Shown: positions 15,821 to 24,400, counted from the first letter of the stretch. The stretch is DNA of 64,000 nucleotides from Stackebrandtia nassauensis DSM 44728 (GCF_000024545.1 NC_013947.1:558001-622000), one strand, 5' to 3'. Made by a program: numbers and translations. Notes: a model not told the origin generated them from the sequence alone.

Positions 15821-16795
15821 ACCCGCTGGTTCCACCCCGAACCTGTTCTGCCCCAACCACAACGACACCTGCGGCCGGTACAGCGCGACCAGCGCCACCG
15901 TGGAGCTGACGGCCGCCAGCAACCCCAACGCGAAGGTCACGACGAACCACACGTCGATCGCGTACATGTCCAGGTTGGTGACGAGCCCGATCTGGCTGCG
16001 CAGTCCGGAGTAGACGTAGAAACCGCACGCCCCGAAAGCCAGCACCCGGGCCAGATCGCTGCGGACGGCCAAGCCGACGGTCGCGACGAGGACCGCGATC
16101 AGTGGCGCCGCCGAGCTGGCGAAGAAGCCCAGATAGTAGGTGGCGATGTCGATCCCGGAGGTGTTGAACATCAACGCCAGATAGGCCGCCTTGGCCGCGA
16201 TGTCGAGCAGCGCGGTCAACGCCACGAACGCCACCCCGACGGTGAACATCGTCGGGCGGGGCACCGCGACGGCCGGGTCCATGATCGACACCTCCCGCCG
16301 CTGCTCCCAGAACCACCGCGACGCCGCCGGACTCGCCAGCGCCACCACCGGTGTCACGGTGAGCGCCGCCGCCAGCAGCCACAACGGGACCGCGACGATG
16401 GCCACGTCGATCGACCCGGACAGCTCCACCAGGGTCTGCATGGCGTTGCCGAAACACGACAGGGTCGCGATTCCCAGCAGCGTGAACGTCGCGAGTCGGC
16501 CACCGTCGCTGCCGTTGCGGACCAGGAGCGCGCACGGCGCCACCCCGACCGCCAGCAGGAACAGCCACAGCCCGAGGTCGAACCGCACCGACTGCAGGAC
16601 GCTGCCGGGATCGGGGTTGTCGAGGACCTCGACGACGATCAGCACCAGGGCGCCCAGTCCGCTCAACCCCGCGATCGCCAGCATGATCGCGCTGGCGAGG
16701 GTCACCGCCGTCGGGCGTTTGGGCGGGATCACCGAGAAGCCGTCGGCCACAGTGAAACCACCCGTCACGGCGGGGTCGTACGGCTGTTGCGACAT
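15794..16795 (-). CDS. Multi-pass membrane protein of unknown function
   Basis: A 333-residue protein with a proline-containing cytoplasmic N-terminus and about eight hydrophobic helices (for example residues ~30-56, 75-95, 105-120, 130-155, 180-205, 225-250, 275-300). No family recognised. It follows the methyltransferase gene after 28 nt, but a TATTGT -10 box in that gap (16802-16807, 6 nt before the ATG) suggests it also has its own leaderless promoter. Confidence 0.75.
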   Translation of the reverse strand: MSQQPYDPAVTGGFTVADGFSVIPPKRPTAVTLASAIMLAIAGLSGLGALVLIVVEVLDNPDPGSVLQSVRFDLGLWLFLLAVGVAPCALLVRNGSDGGRLATFTLLGIATLSCFGNAMQTLVELSGSIDVAIVAVPLWLLAAALTVTPVVALASPAASRWFWEQRREVSIMDPAVAVPRPTMFTVGVAFVALTALLDIAAKAAYLALMFNTSGIDIATYYLGFFASSAAPLIAVLVATVGLAVRSDLARVLAFGACGFYVYSGLRSQIGLVTNLDMYAIDVWFVVTFALGLLAAVSSTVALVALYRPQVSLWLGQNRFGVEPAGSASGDVHQ

Positions 16796-16801
16796 GGCCC
16801 C

Positions 16802-16807
16802 ACAATA
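16802..16807 (-). promoter_or_regulatory. -10 element for leaderless membrane-protein gene
   Basis: TATTGT on the minus strand, 6 nt before the ATG at 16795; it lies in the 28-nt gap after the methyltransferase stop. Confidence 0.4.
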
Positions 16808-16823
16808 GTGGTCCCGCGCCGCC

Positions 16824-17585
16824 TCAGCCGGGCTTGCGCGCCTCGATCAGGAACCGGGTGGTGTGGGCCAGGAACGGCCCCTCCGCCTGGATCAGCTCGT
16901 GCATGTCGCGCAGCCGGTCCCGATACTGCTCCACAGTGAACCCGGGAACCATCCAGATCACCTTGCGCAGGAAGTAGATCACCGCCCCGACGTCGAAGAA
17001 CTCGGTCCGCAGCGACTCCGACCGCAGCTCCACCACCTCCAGGCCCGCGGCCTCGGCGAGCGCCTGGGCGTCCTCGGGCTGTCGACCCCGCCGCACCTCG
17101 GGCGGCTGCGGCCCCAGGAAGAACTCGACCACCTCGAAGACACTCGCCGGACCGACCTGCTGCGACAGGTACGTCCCGCCCGGCCGCAGCACCCGCGCGA
17201 TCTCCTCCCACCACGTCGACACCGGATGCCGGCTCACCACCAGATCGAAGGCCTCGGCCCCGAACGGCAGCGGCGGCTCGTCCTCGTCCACCACGACCGC
17301 CACCCCACGCGGATGCAGCAGCCGGGTCGCCTTGTCGATGTTCGGCGGCCACGACTCGGTCGCCACCGTCAACGGCGGCAACGTCTCCACGCCCGCCAGC
17401 ACCTCGCCGCCACCGGTCTGAATGTCCAGGGCCGCCGACGCCGAGGCCATCCGCTCGCCCATCAACCGCTGATATCCCCACGAGGGCCGCTGTTCGGTCG
17501 CCCGACCGTCCAACCAGGAGAAGTCCCAGCCCGCCACCGACACGGCCTCAGCCTCGGCCACCAGTTCCTCGAAAGTTCGCGACAT
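16824..17585 (-). CDS. SAM-dependent class I methyltransferase
   Basis: A 253-residue methyltransferase. The Rossmann core is visible: TGGGEVLAG (motif I, ~57-66), FDLVVSRHPVSTWWEEIARVL (motif IV region, ~120) and LRPGGTYL (post-motif). The family (methyltransferase 11/25-like) methylates small molecules or proteins; the substrate is unknown. The start at ATG 17585 follows GAGGAT about 8 nt upstream; an in-frame extension to 17621 looks unconvincing. The P450 gene upstream is separated by a strong terminator, so co-transcription with it is doubtful. Confidence 0.85.
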   Translation of the reverse strand: MSRTFEELVAEAEAVSVAGWDFSWLDGRATEQRPSWGYQRLMGERMASASAALDIQTGGGEVLAGVETLPPLTVATESWPPNIDKATRLLHPRGVAVVVDEDEPPLPFGAEAFDLVVSRHPVSTWWEEIARVLRPGGTYLSQQVGPASVFEVVEFFLGPQPPEVRRGRQPEDAQALAEAAGLEVVELRSESLRTEFFDVGAVIYFLRKVIWMVPGFTVEQYRDRLRDMHELIQAEGPFLAHTTRFLIEARKPG

Positions 17586-17633
17586 GCCCGGATCCTCGCA
17601 GCCCGCACCGGGCCGATCCACCGATTAACGAAA

Positions 17634-17666
17634 CCCGACCGCGCGCGGCGGGCGCGCGCGGTCGGG
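17634..17666 (-). terminator. Terminator hairpin after P450 gene
   Basis: CCCGACCGCGCGC (17634-17646) pairs perfectly with 17654-17666 (13-bp stem, 7-nt loop), 8 nt past the P450 stop. Confidence 0.8.
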
Positions 17667-17674
17667 CCCTCCTG

Positions 17675-18901
17675 CTACGCGGCCGTCTCGGTCCAGGTCA
17701 CCGGTAGCTCGTGGACGCCGTAGATGCGCATGTTCGTGCGCAGCTTCACCTCGTCGGCGGGGATCGCCAGCTTCAGGCTCGGAATGCGCCGCAGCAGCCC
17801 GTTGAACCCGGCCCGCATCTCGATGCGAGCCAGCTGCTGCCCCAGGCACTGGTGAACGCCGTGCCCGAAGGACATGTGTCCGCGAGCCTTGCGGTTGATG
17901 TCGAGGAGGTCGGGGTTCTCGAACTTCTTCGGATCCCGGTTCGCCGCCAGCAGCGACACCACGACCGTCGAACCCTCGGGGATGGTCTCGCCCCCGAACT
18001 CGATGTCCTCGATCGCGTATCGGTAGAAGTTGTCGGCGATGGACAGGTACCGCATGAGCTCCTCGACCGCATTCGGCATCAGCTCCGGGTTCTGGCGCAA
18101 CTCCGCCAGCTGCTCCGGGTGCTCCAGCAACGCGAAGGTACCCAGTCCCAGCATGTTCGCGGTCGTCTCGTGCCCCGCCAGCAACAGCAGGAACCCGATG
18201 CCGACCAGTTCCTCGATCGTGAGGTCCTCGTCCCGCGCGAGGTCCGACAGGATGTCGTCGTCCGGCTGCGCCCGCTTGCCCGTCACCAACCCGGCCAGGT
18301 AGGTCGTCAGCTCCGTCAGCGCCGCCATCTTCTCCTCGAACGTCACGTCCGTGTTCAGGAACGTGTTCGTGTTGACCTGGAAGGTCTCCCGGTCCTCATA
18401 CGGGACCCCGAGCATCTCGCAGATCACCAGCGACGGCACCGGCAACGCGAACTCCGCCACCAGGTCCACCGGCGGCGTCAGGCTAGCCAGGTGGTCCAGC
18501 TGCCGCTCCACGATCGCGACGATGCCCTCCTCCAGGGTCTTCATCCGCTTCACGGTGAACGTCCCCGTCAGCTTGCCGCGAATCCGCCCGTGGTCCGGCG
18601 GATCCATCGCGATGAACAGCCCCGGCTGCTGCGGCCCCGGATCCGTCGGAACCTCCAGCCCTTCCATCGGAATCAGGTCGTGGACCACCCCGATGTCCTG
18701 CCGCGAACTGAACCTCGTATCGGCCATGAGCTGCCGCACCGCCTCGTACCCGGTCACGACCCACCCCTCGTGCCCGCTGGGGAACACCAGCGGACTGACC
18801 GGCCGCGTCTCGCGCAACCGCGTGAGCCCACTCGGCGGATCGAACGGCCCCGCGTCCCGCTCCACCGGCAGACCGCGTGGCACATCACCCATCTGGTTCA
18901 T
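17675..18901 (-). CDS. Cytochrome P450 (soluble bacterial class)
   Basis: A 408-residue P450 monooxygenase. The I-helix oxygen-activation motif is AGHETTANM (~244), the K-helix ExxR is in EELMRYL (~281), and the heme-binding loop is FGHGVHQCLG with the axial Cys352. Length and motif spelling match CYP105/CYP107-like soluble enzymes of actinomycetes, used for xenobiotic or secondary-metabolite hydroxylation. ATG 18901 has AAAGGA about 8 nt upstream; a longer frame to 19018 runs over the preceding terminator and is rejected. No ferredoxin gene is adjacent. Substrate unknown. Confidence 0.93.
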   Translation of the reverse strand: MNQMGDVPRGLPVERDAGPFDPPSGLTRLRETRPVSPLVFPSGHEGWVVTGYEAVRQLMADTRFSSRQDIGVVHDLIPMEGLEVPTDPGPQQPGLFIAMDPPDHGRIRGKLTGTFTVKRMKTLEEGIVAIVERQLDHLASLTPPVDLVAEFALPVPSLVICEMLGVPYEDRETFQVNTNTFLNTDVTFEEKMAALTELTTYLAGLVTGKRAQPDDDILSDLARDEDLTIEELVGIGFLLLLAGHETTANMLGLGTFALLEHPEQLAELRQNPELMPNAVEELMRYLSIADNFYRYAIEDIEFGGETIPEGSTVVVSLLAANRDPKKFENPDLLDINRKARGHMSFGHGVHQCLGQQLARIEMRAGFNGLLRRIPSLKLAIPADEVKLRTNMRIYGVHELPVTWTETAA

Positions 18902-18982
18902 CGGAAAGTCCTTTCGTGGCTCGACTGTCGCGTCCACGATCGCCGTCCCCTCCGCCACGGCGCTGACACCGCCCTGACACGG

Positions 18983-19021
18983 CGAATGGTGGCCCCGCGA
19001 CACTCGCGGAGCCACCATTCG
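18983..19021 (-). terminator. Terminator hairpin after adhesin-like gene
   Basis: CGAATGGTGGC plus CCGCGA (18983-19000) pairs with TCGCGG plus GCCACCATTCG (19004-19021), one C/A mismatch and a 3-nt loop; it starts 16 nt beyond the stop of the gene ending at 19037. Confidence 0.8.
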
Positions 19022-19036
19022 GTGGTTCAGGGACCT

Positions 19037-20752
19037 CTACTCCTCGGCTTTGCGGGTGCGGCGGCGCATGTACCACAGTGTGGCCACGCCCGCCGAGATC
19101 AGCGCCAGCGCGATCAGGATCGGGACGGTGTAGCTGCCGCCCGTGATCGAGAGGTTGCTCGGGCCGCCCGCCGTGTCGCCCGGCTTGTCACCGGGTCTGT
19201 CGCTCGGCTTGCCGGTGGGGGAGTCCGGACGGTCGCTGGAGTCCTTGATCGGCTGGGAGGTCTTGCATTCCTTGACGGTGAGATGCCAGTCGCAAGTGGT
19301 GGGACGGGAGCCCGGCGCGACGACGTTGTTGACGAGCTTGCCGTCGCCGGAGATCGGGTCGTTGACCTTGACCTTGTAGGTGACCGACTCGGTCTTCCCG
19401 GCCGCCACGTCGCCGGTCCACTTGATCTTGGGCGAGTCGAACTCGGCGTCCCCCGTGGTGGCGGTCGGAGTGCCGACCGTGCCGTCGTCGAGGACGTCGG
19501 TGAGGTCGTCGCTGAACTTGGCGTTCGGGTAGTCGAGGTTGCTGATGTTCTTGATCTTCACGGTGTAGGTGACCGTGTCACCGGCGTAGACCGTCGCGGG
19601 TGAACTGGTCTTGGCGACTTCCAGGTCCGGCACCGGGACGGCGAACGCGACCTGCTGGGCCACATAGGTGTCGCCGCTGGTCTCCAGGGTCAGCTTCGCG
19701 GACGTCGAACCCGGCGGGATCGCTGTGGATGGAAGGTCGAAGTCCTTGGCGTCGATGTTGAGGTTGTTGGCATTGTCCGGGGTCGCGGCGCCGTCGGAGG
19801 AGCTGTTGAAGAAGTTCTTCGTGGCGTTGGTGCCGGGCTCGGCGATGTTCTTGCCGTTGACGAGGAACCGGTCGCCCTGGGTGCTGCGGTCGCCCTCGTA
19901 GGCGGTGACGCTCGCGTGCGAGGCGGCGCCGTCGGTGGCGTAGAAGCCGTCGATGCCGATGTCGGTGGGAGCGTCGGCGGACCGCTGCACGACCAGGCCA
20001 CTGTAGATGTAGAAGTTGTGCATGTCCTGGGTGTCGGGGTCCGGGTTCGTGTACTTGTACACGATGGTCAGTGACCAGCCGCCGACACAGCCCAGACCCG
20101 TTGGCGCCCAGACGTCGCCGACGGCCACGCTGGTCGAGCCGGAGGCCGAGCCGAACAGCGACGTGATGTCGGCCTCGGCACCGTAGTAGTGCGGCCCGTT
20201 GACGGAGTTCCCGCTCTGGTTGAACACCTCGGGCGCCACCGACGTCGTCGAGCCGCCGTCGACCTTGACCTTCACCTCGGTGGACTTGGCCGAACCGTCG
20301 GGTTTCGCGACGACGTTGGCGGAGGAGTCGCAGCGCTCCCGGGTGGTGCCGCTGGCGTAGCCGTACTTGCCGTTGTTGCCGCCCCAGTGCAGCCGCGCGT
20401 AGTCGACGGTCGCTCCGGAGGGGATGGTGGCGGTCGCGGAGGAGGAGTTGAAGCCGCCGAGTCCGGCCATGTCGGCGTTGGTCATGACGAAGTTGTTGTT
20501 GTTGAGGTTTCCGTTGCCCGCCTGGGTGTCGCGGCAGTCGGATTCGGTGCTGTCGTTCGGGCAGTCGAGCACGCCGTTGCCGACGGTCTGGAAGTCGCCG
20601 TAGAAGGCCTTGTCGTAGACCTTCTTGAACGGTGTGATCTCCGAGGCCGACGCCGGGGTCGCCGTGACCGTCGGGGCCAGTACCGCGGCGGCCGTCGTCA
20701 GGACGGCGGCGGTGAGGTAGCGGAGTCGGGAGTTTTGCCGGACAGCGCGCAT
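19037..20752 (-). CDS. Sortase-anchored surface protein with DUF11-type repeat
   Basis: A 571-residue cell-wall protein. The Sec signal peptide spans ~1-37 (cleavage after ASA). A large beta-rich domain (~38-400, DxxN and GxNGKYGYASG) is followed by a DUF11-type Ig-like repeat (EVAKTSSPATVYAGDTVTYT, ~395-480). The C-terminus is a sorting signal: pentapeptide LSITG (534-538), hydrophobic helix (~543-562) and the basic tail RRRTRK. LSITG resembles the LAxTG signals of class E sortases in high-GC actinobacteria; no sortase gene is in this window. ATG 20752 gives a perfect signal peptide; the longer frame to 21001 has none. Likely role: surface display or adhesion. Confidence 0.85.
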   Translation of the reverse strand: MRAVRQNSRLRYLTAAVLTTAAAVLAPTVTATPASASEITPFKKVYDKAFYGDFQTVGNGVLDCPNDSTESDCRDTQAGNGNLNNNNFVMTNADMAGLGGFNSSSATATIPSGATVDYARLHWGGNNGKYGYASGTTRERCDSSANVVAKPDGSAKSTEVKVKVDGGSTTSVAPEVFNQSGNSVNGPHYYGAEADITSLFGSASGSTSVAVGDVWAPTGLGCVGGWSLTIVYKYTNPDPDTQDMHNFYIYSGLVVQRSADAPTDIGIDGFYATDGAASHASVTAYEGDRSTQGDRFLVNGKNIAEPGTNATKNFFNSSSDGAATPDNANNLNIDAKDFDLPSTAIPPGSTSAKLTLETSGDTYVAQQVAFAVPVPDLEVAKTSSPATVYAGDTVTYTVKIKNISNLDYPNAKFSDDLTDVLDDGTVGTPTATTGDAEFDSPKIKWTGDVAAGKTESVTYKVKVNDPISGDGKLVNNVVAPGSRPTTCDWHLTVKECKTSQPIKDSSDRPDSPTGKPSDRPGDKPGDTAGGPSNLSITGGSYTVPILIALALISAGVATLWYMRRRTRKAEE

Positions 20753-20845
20753 GTCGTCTTTCTTCCCCGTATTGGTTGCCGAACCTGACGAATTTAATGG
20801 AGGAACGGCCCCGAACCCGGGACGCCACGCTGCCCAGGCGAACGA

Positions 20846-20878
20846 AAGGTGGCCCCGCGGCGAACGCGGGGCCACCTT
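20846..20878 (-). terminator. Terminator hairpin after phoX
   Basis: AAGGTGGCCCCGCG (20846-20859) pairs perfectly with 20865-20878 (14 bp, 5-nt loop), just beyond the phoX stop and upstream of the adhesin gene start. Confidence 0.85.
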
Positions 20879-20897
20879 GTGGCGGGGAACAGGTCGG

Positions 20898-22994
20898 CTA
20901 GCGACCGACGTCCTTGCCGTCGGGACGCCAGGCGCAGACCACGGCGGGCTTGGCGTAGTCGCCGTTGGGCCACACCGAGGCAGGCTTGTCCACAGTGGCA
21001 CCGTCGACCTCGCCGGGGTGCTGCACCGAGACGAACACGGTCTTGTTGTCCTCGGAGATGAACGGACCGCAGGTCTCGGCGCCGACCGGGACCGACAGGA
21101 ACTGGCGCAGCCAGCCCTTGTGCTCGCCGGTCAGCGGGACCGCGAACAGGCCGTCGTGGGAGCCGAGGGCGTTGCCGTCGGTGGAGATCCACAGGTTCTT
21201 GCCCGAGGAGTCGAAGGCCACATTGTCCGGACACGAGATCGGCGAGACCTTCGACTTGTCGAAGCCGGAGAAGAAGGTCGATTCGTCGTTGGGGTCGCCG
21301 CACACGATCGGCAGCGTCCAGTTGAACTCCTTGGACGTGTTGTCGCCGCGGTTCTCGGTGATCTCGATGATCTGGCCGTGCTTGTTCTTGTTGCGCGGGT
21401 TGGCCTCGTCGGCGCCCGGCTTGCCGTCCTTGCCGCGGTCGCTGTTGTTGGTGAGGGCGGCGTAGATCTTTCCGGTGAGCCGGTTGGGTTCCACGTCCTC
21501 GGGACGGTCCATCTTGGTGGCGCCGACCTTGTCCGCGGCGAGCCGGGTGTTCACCAGGACCTCGGCCGCGGTGAAGCCGTCCACGAAGGACTCGTCGTTG
21601 TGGGCCAGCTTGATCCACTTGCCCGCGCCGTCGAAGGCGCCGTCGGACGGGAGCTTGCCGGAACCGTCGATCTCGTCCTCCGACGTGAAGGACAGCTTGG
21701 CCACGTACAGGGTGCCGCGCTCCAGCAGCCGCAGGTTGTGCTCGCGGTCGTGCTTGCGGTACTTCTCGTCCGAGACGAACTTGTACAGGTAGTCGAAGCG
21801 TTCGTCGTCTCCCATGTAGACGACGACCTTGCCGTTCTTGGCGATGATCGGGTTGGCGCCCTCGTGCTTGAACCGGCCCAGCATGGTGTGCTTGCGGGGC
21901 TTGGAGTTCGGGTTGTGCGGGTCGATCTCGATGATCCAGCCGAAGCGGTTGGCCTCGTTGGGGTGCTTGGACAGGTCGAAGCGCTCCTGCACCCGGTCGA
22001 AGCGGCGGTTCTCCTCGTCGTGGTGCACGTCGAGGTTGAAGCCGTAGCGCTTCAGGGCGGGCTTGGCCTCGTCGGGCGCGGCGTCGCCGCCGACGAAGTA
22101 CTGGTTGAAGTTCTCCTCGCCCGACAGCACCGTGCCCCACGGGGTGAGCCCGCCGGAGCAGTTGTTCTGGGTGCCGATCGGGGTGGTGCCGCGCGGGTCG
22201 GCCTTGGTCTTGACCAGGTCGTCGCCGGTGGCGGGGCCGGTGAACTTGAACTTGGTGTCCAGGTGGATGCGGCGGTTGTACTCGCTGAACCGGCCCTTGG
22301 CGTCCATGATGGTGCGCCACTGTCCGGTCTCGCGGTCGCGACGGATCTCGACCACCGACAGCCCGTGGGCCGCCATCGCGATCTTGATCTGCTCCGGGTC
22401 GGCCTCCGAGCCGCCCGGGTATTCGCGGAACATCAGGATCTCGTCGGTGTACTCGTGGTTGACGACCATGAGGGCCTTGTGGTCGCCGCGGCCCAGTGGC
22501 AGCACGCCCAGGTAGTCGTTGTTGTAACCGAACTGGCCGCGCTGTGCCTTGGCGGTCTGGTTGTCGATGTCGAACTCGGGCGCGCCCTCGATGATCGGCG
22601 TCCCCCATTCGATGATGACGGAGTGCTCGTAGCCGGACGGCACCGTCACCTTGTCGTCGGTGTTGGGCGGCACCGGTTCGAAGGTGAGCTTGCCGGAGTG
22701 GTGACGCGGGTCCGGCGCGGCCGGACCGGCGGGCTCGGAGACGGGGTCGGCGGCGGCGTTGCCCGTCGCCAGCAGGCCTGCGGTCCCGGCGCCGATCGCT
22801 ATGGCACCGACCGATCCGGCCCGCAGCACGTTGCGGCGGGACGCGAACAGGTCGCCGAAGTAGGTGTTGAGTGAACGGTTGGGTGCCGGATGATCGCAGG
22901 CGTTGCCGCACCGGAAGCGGCAGGTCATGTTGCTGCGGTTGGCATGCCGGGTGCCGGAGTTCAGAAGCGGCAGCTGGCGGCGGGGACGAGTCAC
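20898..22994 (-). CDS. phoX: PhoX-family alkaline phosphatase (DUF839), Tat-exported
   Basis: A 698-residue secreted phosphatase of the PhoX family, which releases phosphate from organic esters and uses a Ca/Fe cofactor. The Tat motif SRRNVLRAG (twin arginines R53/R54) is preceded by an unusually long N-region of about 50 residues with three cysteines. Family segments visible include WGTPIIEGAPEFD, NHEYTDE, CSGGLTPWGTVLSGEEN and ERFDYLYKFVS. GTG 22994 is chosen because AGGAG lies about 8 nt upstream. The upstream region holds a PHO-box-like direct repeat (23063-23084) and a 12-bp hairpin, so phosphate control by the PhoP/RegX3-type regulator is likely; a SenX3/RegX3 pair is encoded at 51-53 kb. 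Confidence 0.92.
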   Translation of the reverse strand: MTRPRRQLPLLNSGTRHANRSNMTCRFRCGNACDHPAPNRSLNTYFGDLFASRRNVLRAGSVGAIAIGAGTAGLLATGNAAADPVSEPAGPAAPDPRHHSGKLTFEPVPPNTDDKVTVPSGYEHSVIIEWGTPIIEGAPEFDIDNQTAKAQRGQFGYNNDYLGVLPLGRGDHKALMVVNHEYTDEILMFREYPGGSEADPEQIKIAMAAHGLSVVEIRRDRETGQWRTIMDAKGRFSEYNRRIHLDTKFKFTGPATGDDLVKTKADPRGTTPIGTQNNCSGGLTPWGTVLSGEENFNQYFVGGDAAPDEAKPALKRYGFNLDVHHDEENRRFDRVQERFDLSKHPNEANRFGWIIEIDPHNPNSKPRKHTMLGRFKHEGANPIIAKNGKVVVYMGDDERFDYLYKFVSDEKYRKHDREHNLRLLERGTLYVAKLSFTSEDEIDGSGKLPSDGAFDGAGKWIKLAHNDESFVDGFTAAEVLVNTRLAADKVGATKMDRPEDVEPNRLTGKIYAALTNNSDRGKDGKPGADEANPRNKNKHGQIIEITENRGDNTSKEFNWTLPIVCGDPNDESTFFSGFDKSKVSPISCPDNVAFDSSGKNLWISTDGNALGSHDGLFAVPLTGEHKGWLRQFLSVPVGAETCGPFISEDNKTVFVSVQHPGEVDGATVDKPASVWPNGDYAKPAVVCAWRPDGKDVGR

Positions 22995-23034
22995 GGTCAA
23001 ACTCCTGGTCAATGTCGTAATTGACCCCGACGCT

Positions 23035-23065
23035 AAGGTCCGCCGGGAAGCAGCCGGCGGACCTT
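23035..23065 (-). promoter_or_regulatory. 12-bp inverted repeat in the phoX upstream region
   Basis: AAGGTCCGCCGG (23035-23046) and its complement (23054-23065) with a 7-nt loop lie between the PHO-box-like element and the phoX start. It may be an operator or a leader hairpin. Confidence 0.55.
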
Positions 23066-23084
23066 GGGTAAAGCGCCGGTTAAC
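23063..23084 (-). promoter_or_regulatory. PHO-box-like direct repeat upstream of phoX
   Basis: On the minus strand two adjacent 11-nt units, GTTAACCGGCG and CTTTACCCAAG, resemble the actinobacterial PHO-box unit GTTCACC-N4. Each unit deviates by one or two bases from the consensus. Location about 70-90 nt before the phoX start supports PhoP/RegX3 binding; this is a pattern match, not proven. Confidence 0.5.
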
Positions 23085-23104
23085 GTGTCGTCTCGAAGCC
23101 TACG

Positions 23105-23515
23105 TCAACTGTTCTTTTTGTCGTTCTTGTCAGGTATCACGAGGTTGAGTACCCAGCTGACCACGGTGATGACGATCGACGCCAGCAGCGCGATCCAGAA
23201 CCGGTGGAAGCCTTCGCCCTCGATGGTGAACGGCAGTCCGAACTGGTCGGCCACGAAGATCACCAGCAGGAACAGCAGCGCGTTGAGCACCAGCCCCAGG
23301 ATGCCCAGCGACAGGTAGTACAGACAGCTGGCCTTGAGCATGAACTTGGCGATCGGTTTGACGATCGCGTTGACGAGGCCGAACACCAGCGCGACGAACA
23401 GCAGGGTGCCGACGTAGGTCAGCGGACTGTCGGTGTCGATGACGATGTCGTCGAAGATCAGGGTGGTGATCCACAGTGTCGCCGCGGTTACGAGGATCTT
23501 GAGGAGGATTTTCAC
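23105..23515 (-). CDS. Phage-holin-family IV (PF04020-type) membrane protein
   Basis: A 136-residue protein with four hydrophobic helices (~4-22, 30-52, 60-85, 105-128), the pattern ITTLIFDDI...VFGLVNAIVKPI being typical of the mycobacterial/actinobacterial four-helix 'phage holin' family. These are chromosomal membrane proteins of unknown function, not evidence of a prophage. The GTG at 23515 gives the usual N-terminus (MKILLKILV); a TTG nine codons upstream is less likely. The stop is followed by the phoX upstream region. Confidence 0.75.
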   Translation of the reverse strand: MKILLKILVTAATLWITTLIFDDIVIDTDSPLTYVGTLLFVALVFGLVNAIVKPIAKFMLKASCLYYLSLGILGLVLNALLFLLVIFVADQFGLPFTIEGEGFHRFWIALLASIVITVVSWVLNLVIPDKNDKKNS

Positions 23516-23547
23516 CCGAACAATCGTGCCAGACCGGGGCAAGCCTC

Positions 23548-23587
23548 AAAAAATGCGGGATTCCTTGAAGATCAAGGAATCCCGCAT
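23548..23587 (-). terminator. Rho-independent terminator after the PGYQ-repeat gene
   Basis: A 16-bp perfect stem (23553-23568 with 23572-23587, 3-nt loop) is followed on the minus strand by a run of six T (complement of 23548-23553). It ends transcription of the gene at 23621-24223. Confidence 0.9.
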
Positions 23588-23620
23588 AAAGCGACAAATC
23601 GGAATATTTGCCTGTAAGTC

Positions 23621-24223
23621 TTAGATCCAGAACCCGCCGAGGCTGCAGATGCATACCAGAACCAACAGCGCCAGCGGAACGGCCATCAGGCCGATCATCA
23701 GTCCCATGCCGTTGTACTGCTGCGGCGACGGGCCGAGCGAGCCCGGCACGAAGAACGCGACCAGCGGGCTCTTGTACTCCAGCGGCACGTTCTGCCCGGG
23801 TCCGACGGTGACCTGCGTCTCGGCCTCGCCGAAGTCCCACAGATAGGGCGTGACCACCTTGACGTGGTGGGTGCCCGGCACCACCGGGAAGGTGTTGGCC
23901 TTCCACTCCGTCCCCTGCATCTGCTGGCCGTCGATGAAGATCTTCGGCTTGAAGAAGGAGAGGATGAAGTTGAGGACGAAGTACTGCGCGTCGACCGTGA
24001 TCCACGCCTGCCCGCCGCCTCCCGGCTGCTGGGGCGGCTGCCCGTAGTCGGGCGAGGAGTACCCCGGCTGCTGCTGGCCGTAGCCAGGCTGCTGGGGCTG
24101 CCCGTACGCGGGCTGTTGCGGCTGTTGCCCGTACCCGGGTTGCTGCTGCCCGTAGCCGGGCTGTTGAGGTTGTTGTCCGTATCCCGGCTGTTGCCCGTAA
24201 CCAGGCTGCTGCGGATATGTCAT
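23621..24223 (-). CDS. Membrane protein with N-terminal Pro-Gly-Tyr-Gln low-complexity repeats
   Basis: A 200-residue protein. Residues 1-~70 are tandem repeats of the type QQPGYGQQP/PQQPGYG, with almost only P, G, Y and Q. The remainder has a compact beta-like region (WITVDAQYFVLNF, FKPKIFIDGQQM, GTHHVKVVTPYLWDFG) and one or two C-terminal hydrophobic helices (FFVPGS..., GLMIGLMAVPLALLVLVCICSLGGFWI). Similar P/Q/Y-rich N-termini occur on small actinobacterial membrane proteins, presumably cytoplasmic and protein-binding. Function unknown. It is divergent from the sigma-factor gene at 24433. Confidence 0.8.
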   Translation of the reverse strand: MTYPQQPGYGQQPGYGQQPQQPGYGQQQPGYGQQPQQPAYGQPQQPGYGQQQPGYSSPDYGQPPQQPGGGGQAWITVDAQYFVLNFILSFFKPKIFIDGQQMQGTEWKANTFPVVPGTHHVKVVTPYLWDFGEAETQVTVGPGQNVPLEYKSPLVAFFVPGSLGPSPQQYNGMGLMIGLMAVPLALLVLVCICSLGGFWI

Positions 24224-24390
24224 CAGTTATCCAGGTAGTCCAATGCGTGAAGAACGTTCTTTGATCGCGAGAGTACATATTGACGGTGCTTTCGGACGAA
24301 CCACGCACCGGGGTCGGGAGGAGTTTCACGAGACGCTCGCCACGACCGGTGGACGCCGACTTTCGCAACCGGCAGGATCGGTGCGGCGTG

Positions 24391-24400
24391 TGTACGTACA
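24391..24400. promoter_or_regulatory. 10-bp palindrome upstream of ECF sigma gene
   Basis: TGTACGTACA is a perfect palindrome 32 nt before the ATG at 24433 and close to a CATACT -10-like box; it could be an operator for autoregulation. Confidence 0.35.

Noticed and set aside
20751-22874. 707-codon open frame antisense to phoX
   Set aside because: High-GC antisense shadow: Gly/Val/Leu/Ala/Arg-rich, no domain, and phoX on the other strand has a full family match, Tat signal and ribosome site.
23105-23515. Prophage remnant, because of the holin-family match
   Set aside because: The family is a chromosomal four-helix protein in actinobacteria and no other phage gene is present.
24010-24210. CRISPR-like periodic DNA
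   Set aside because: The periodicity is the coding sequence of PGYGQQ repeats, with variable codons and no spacers.
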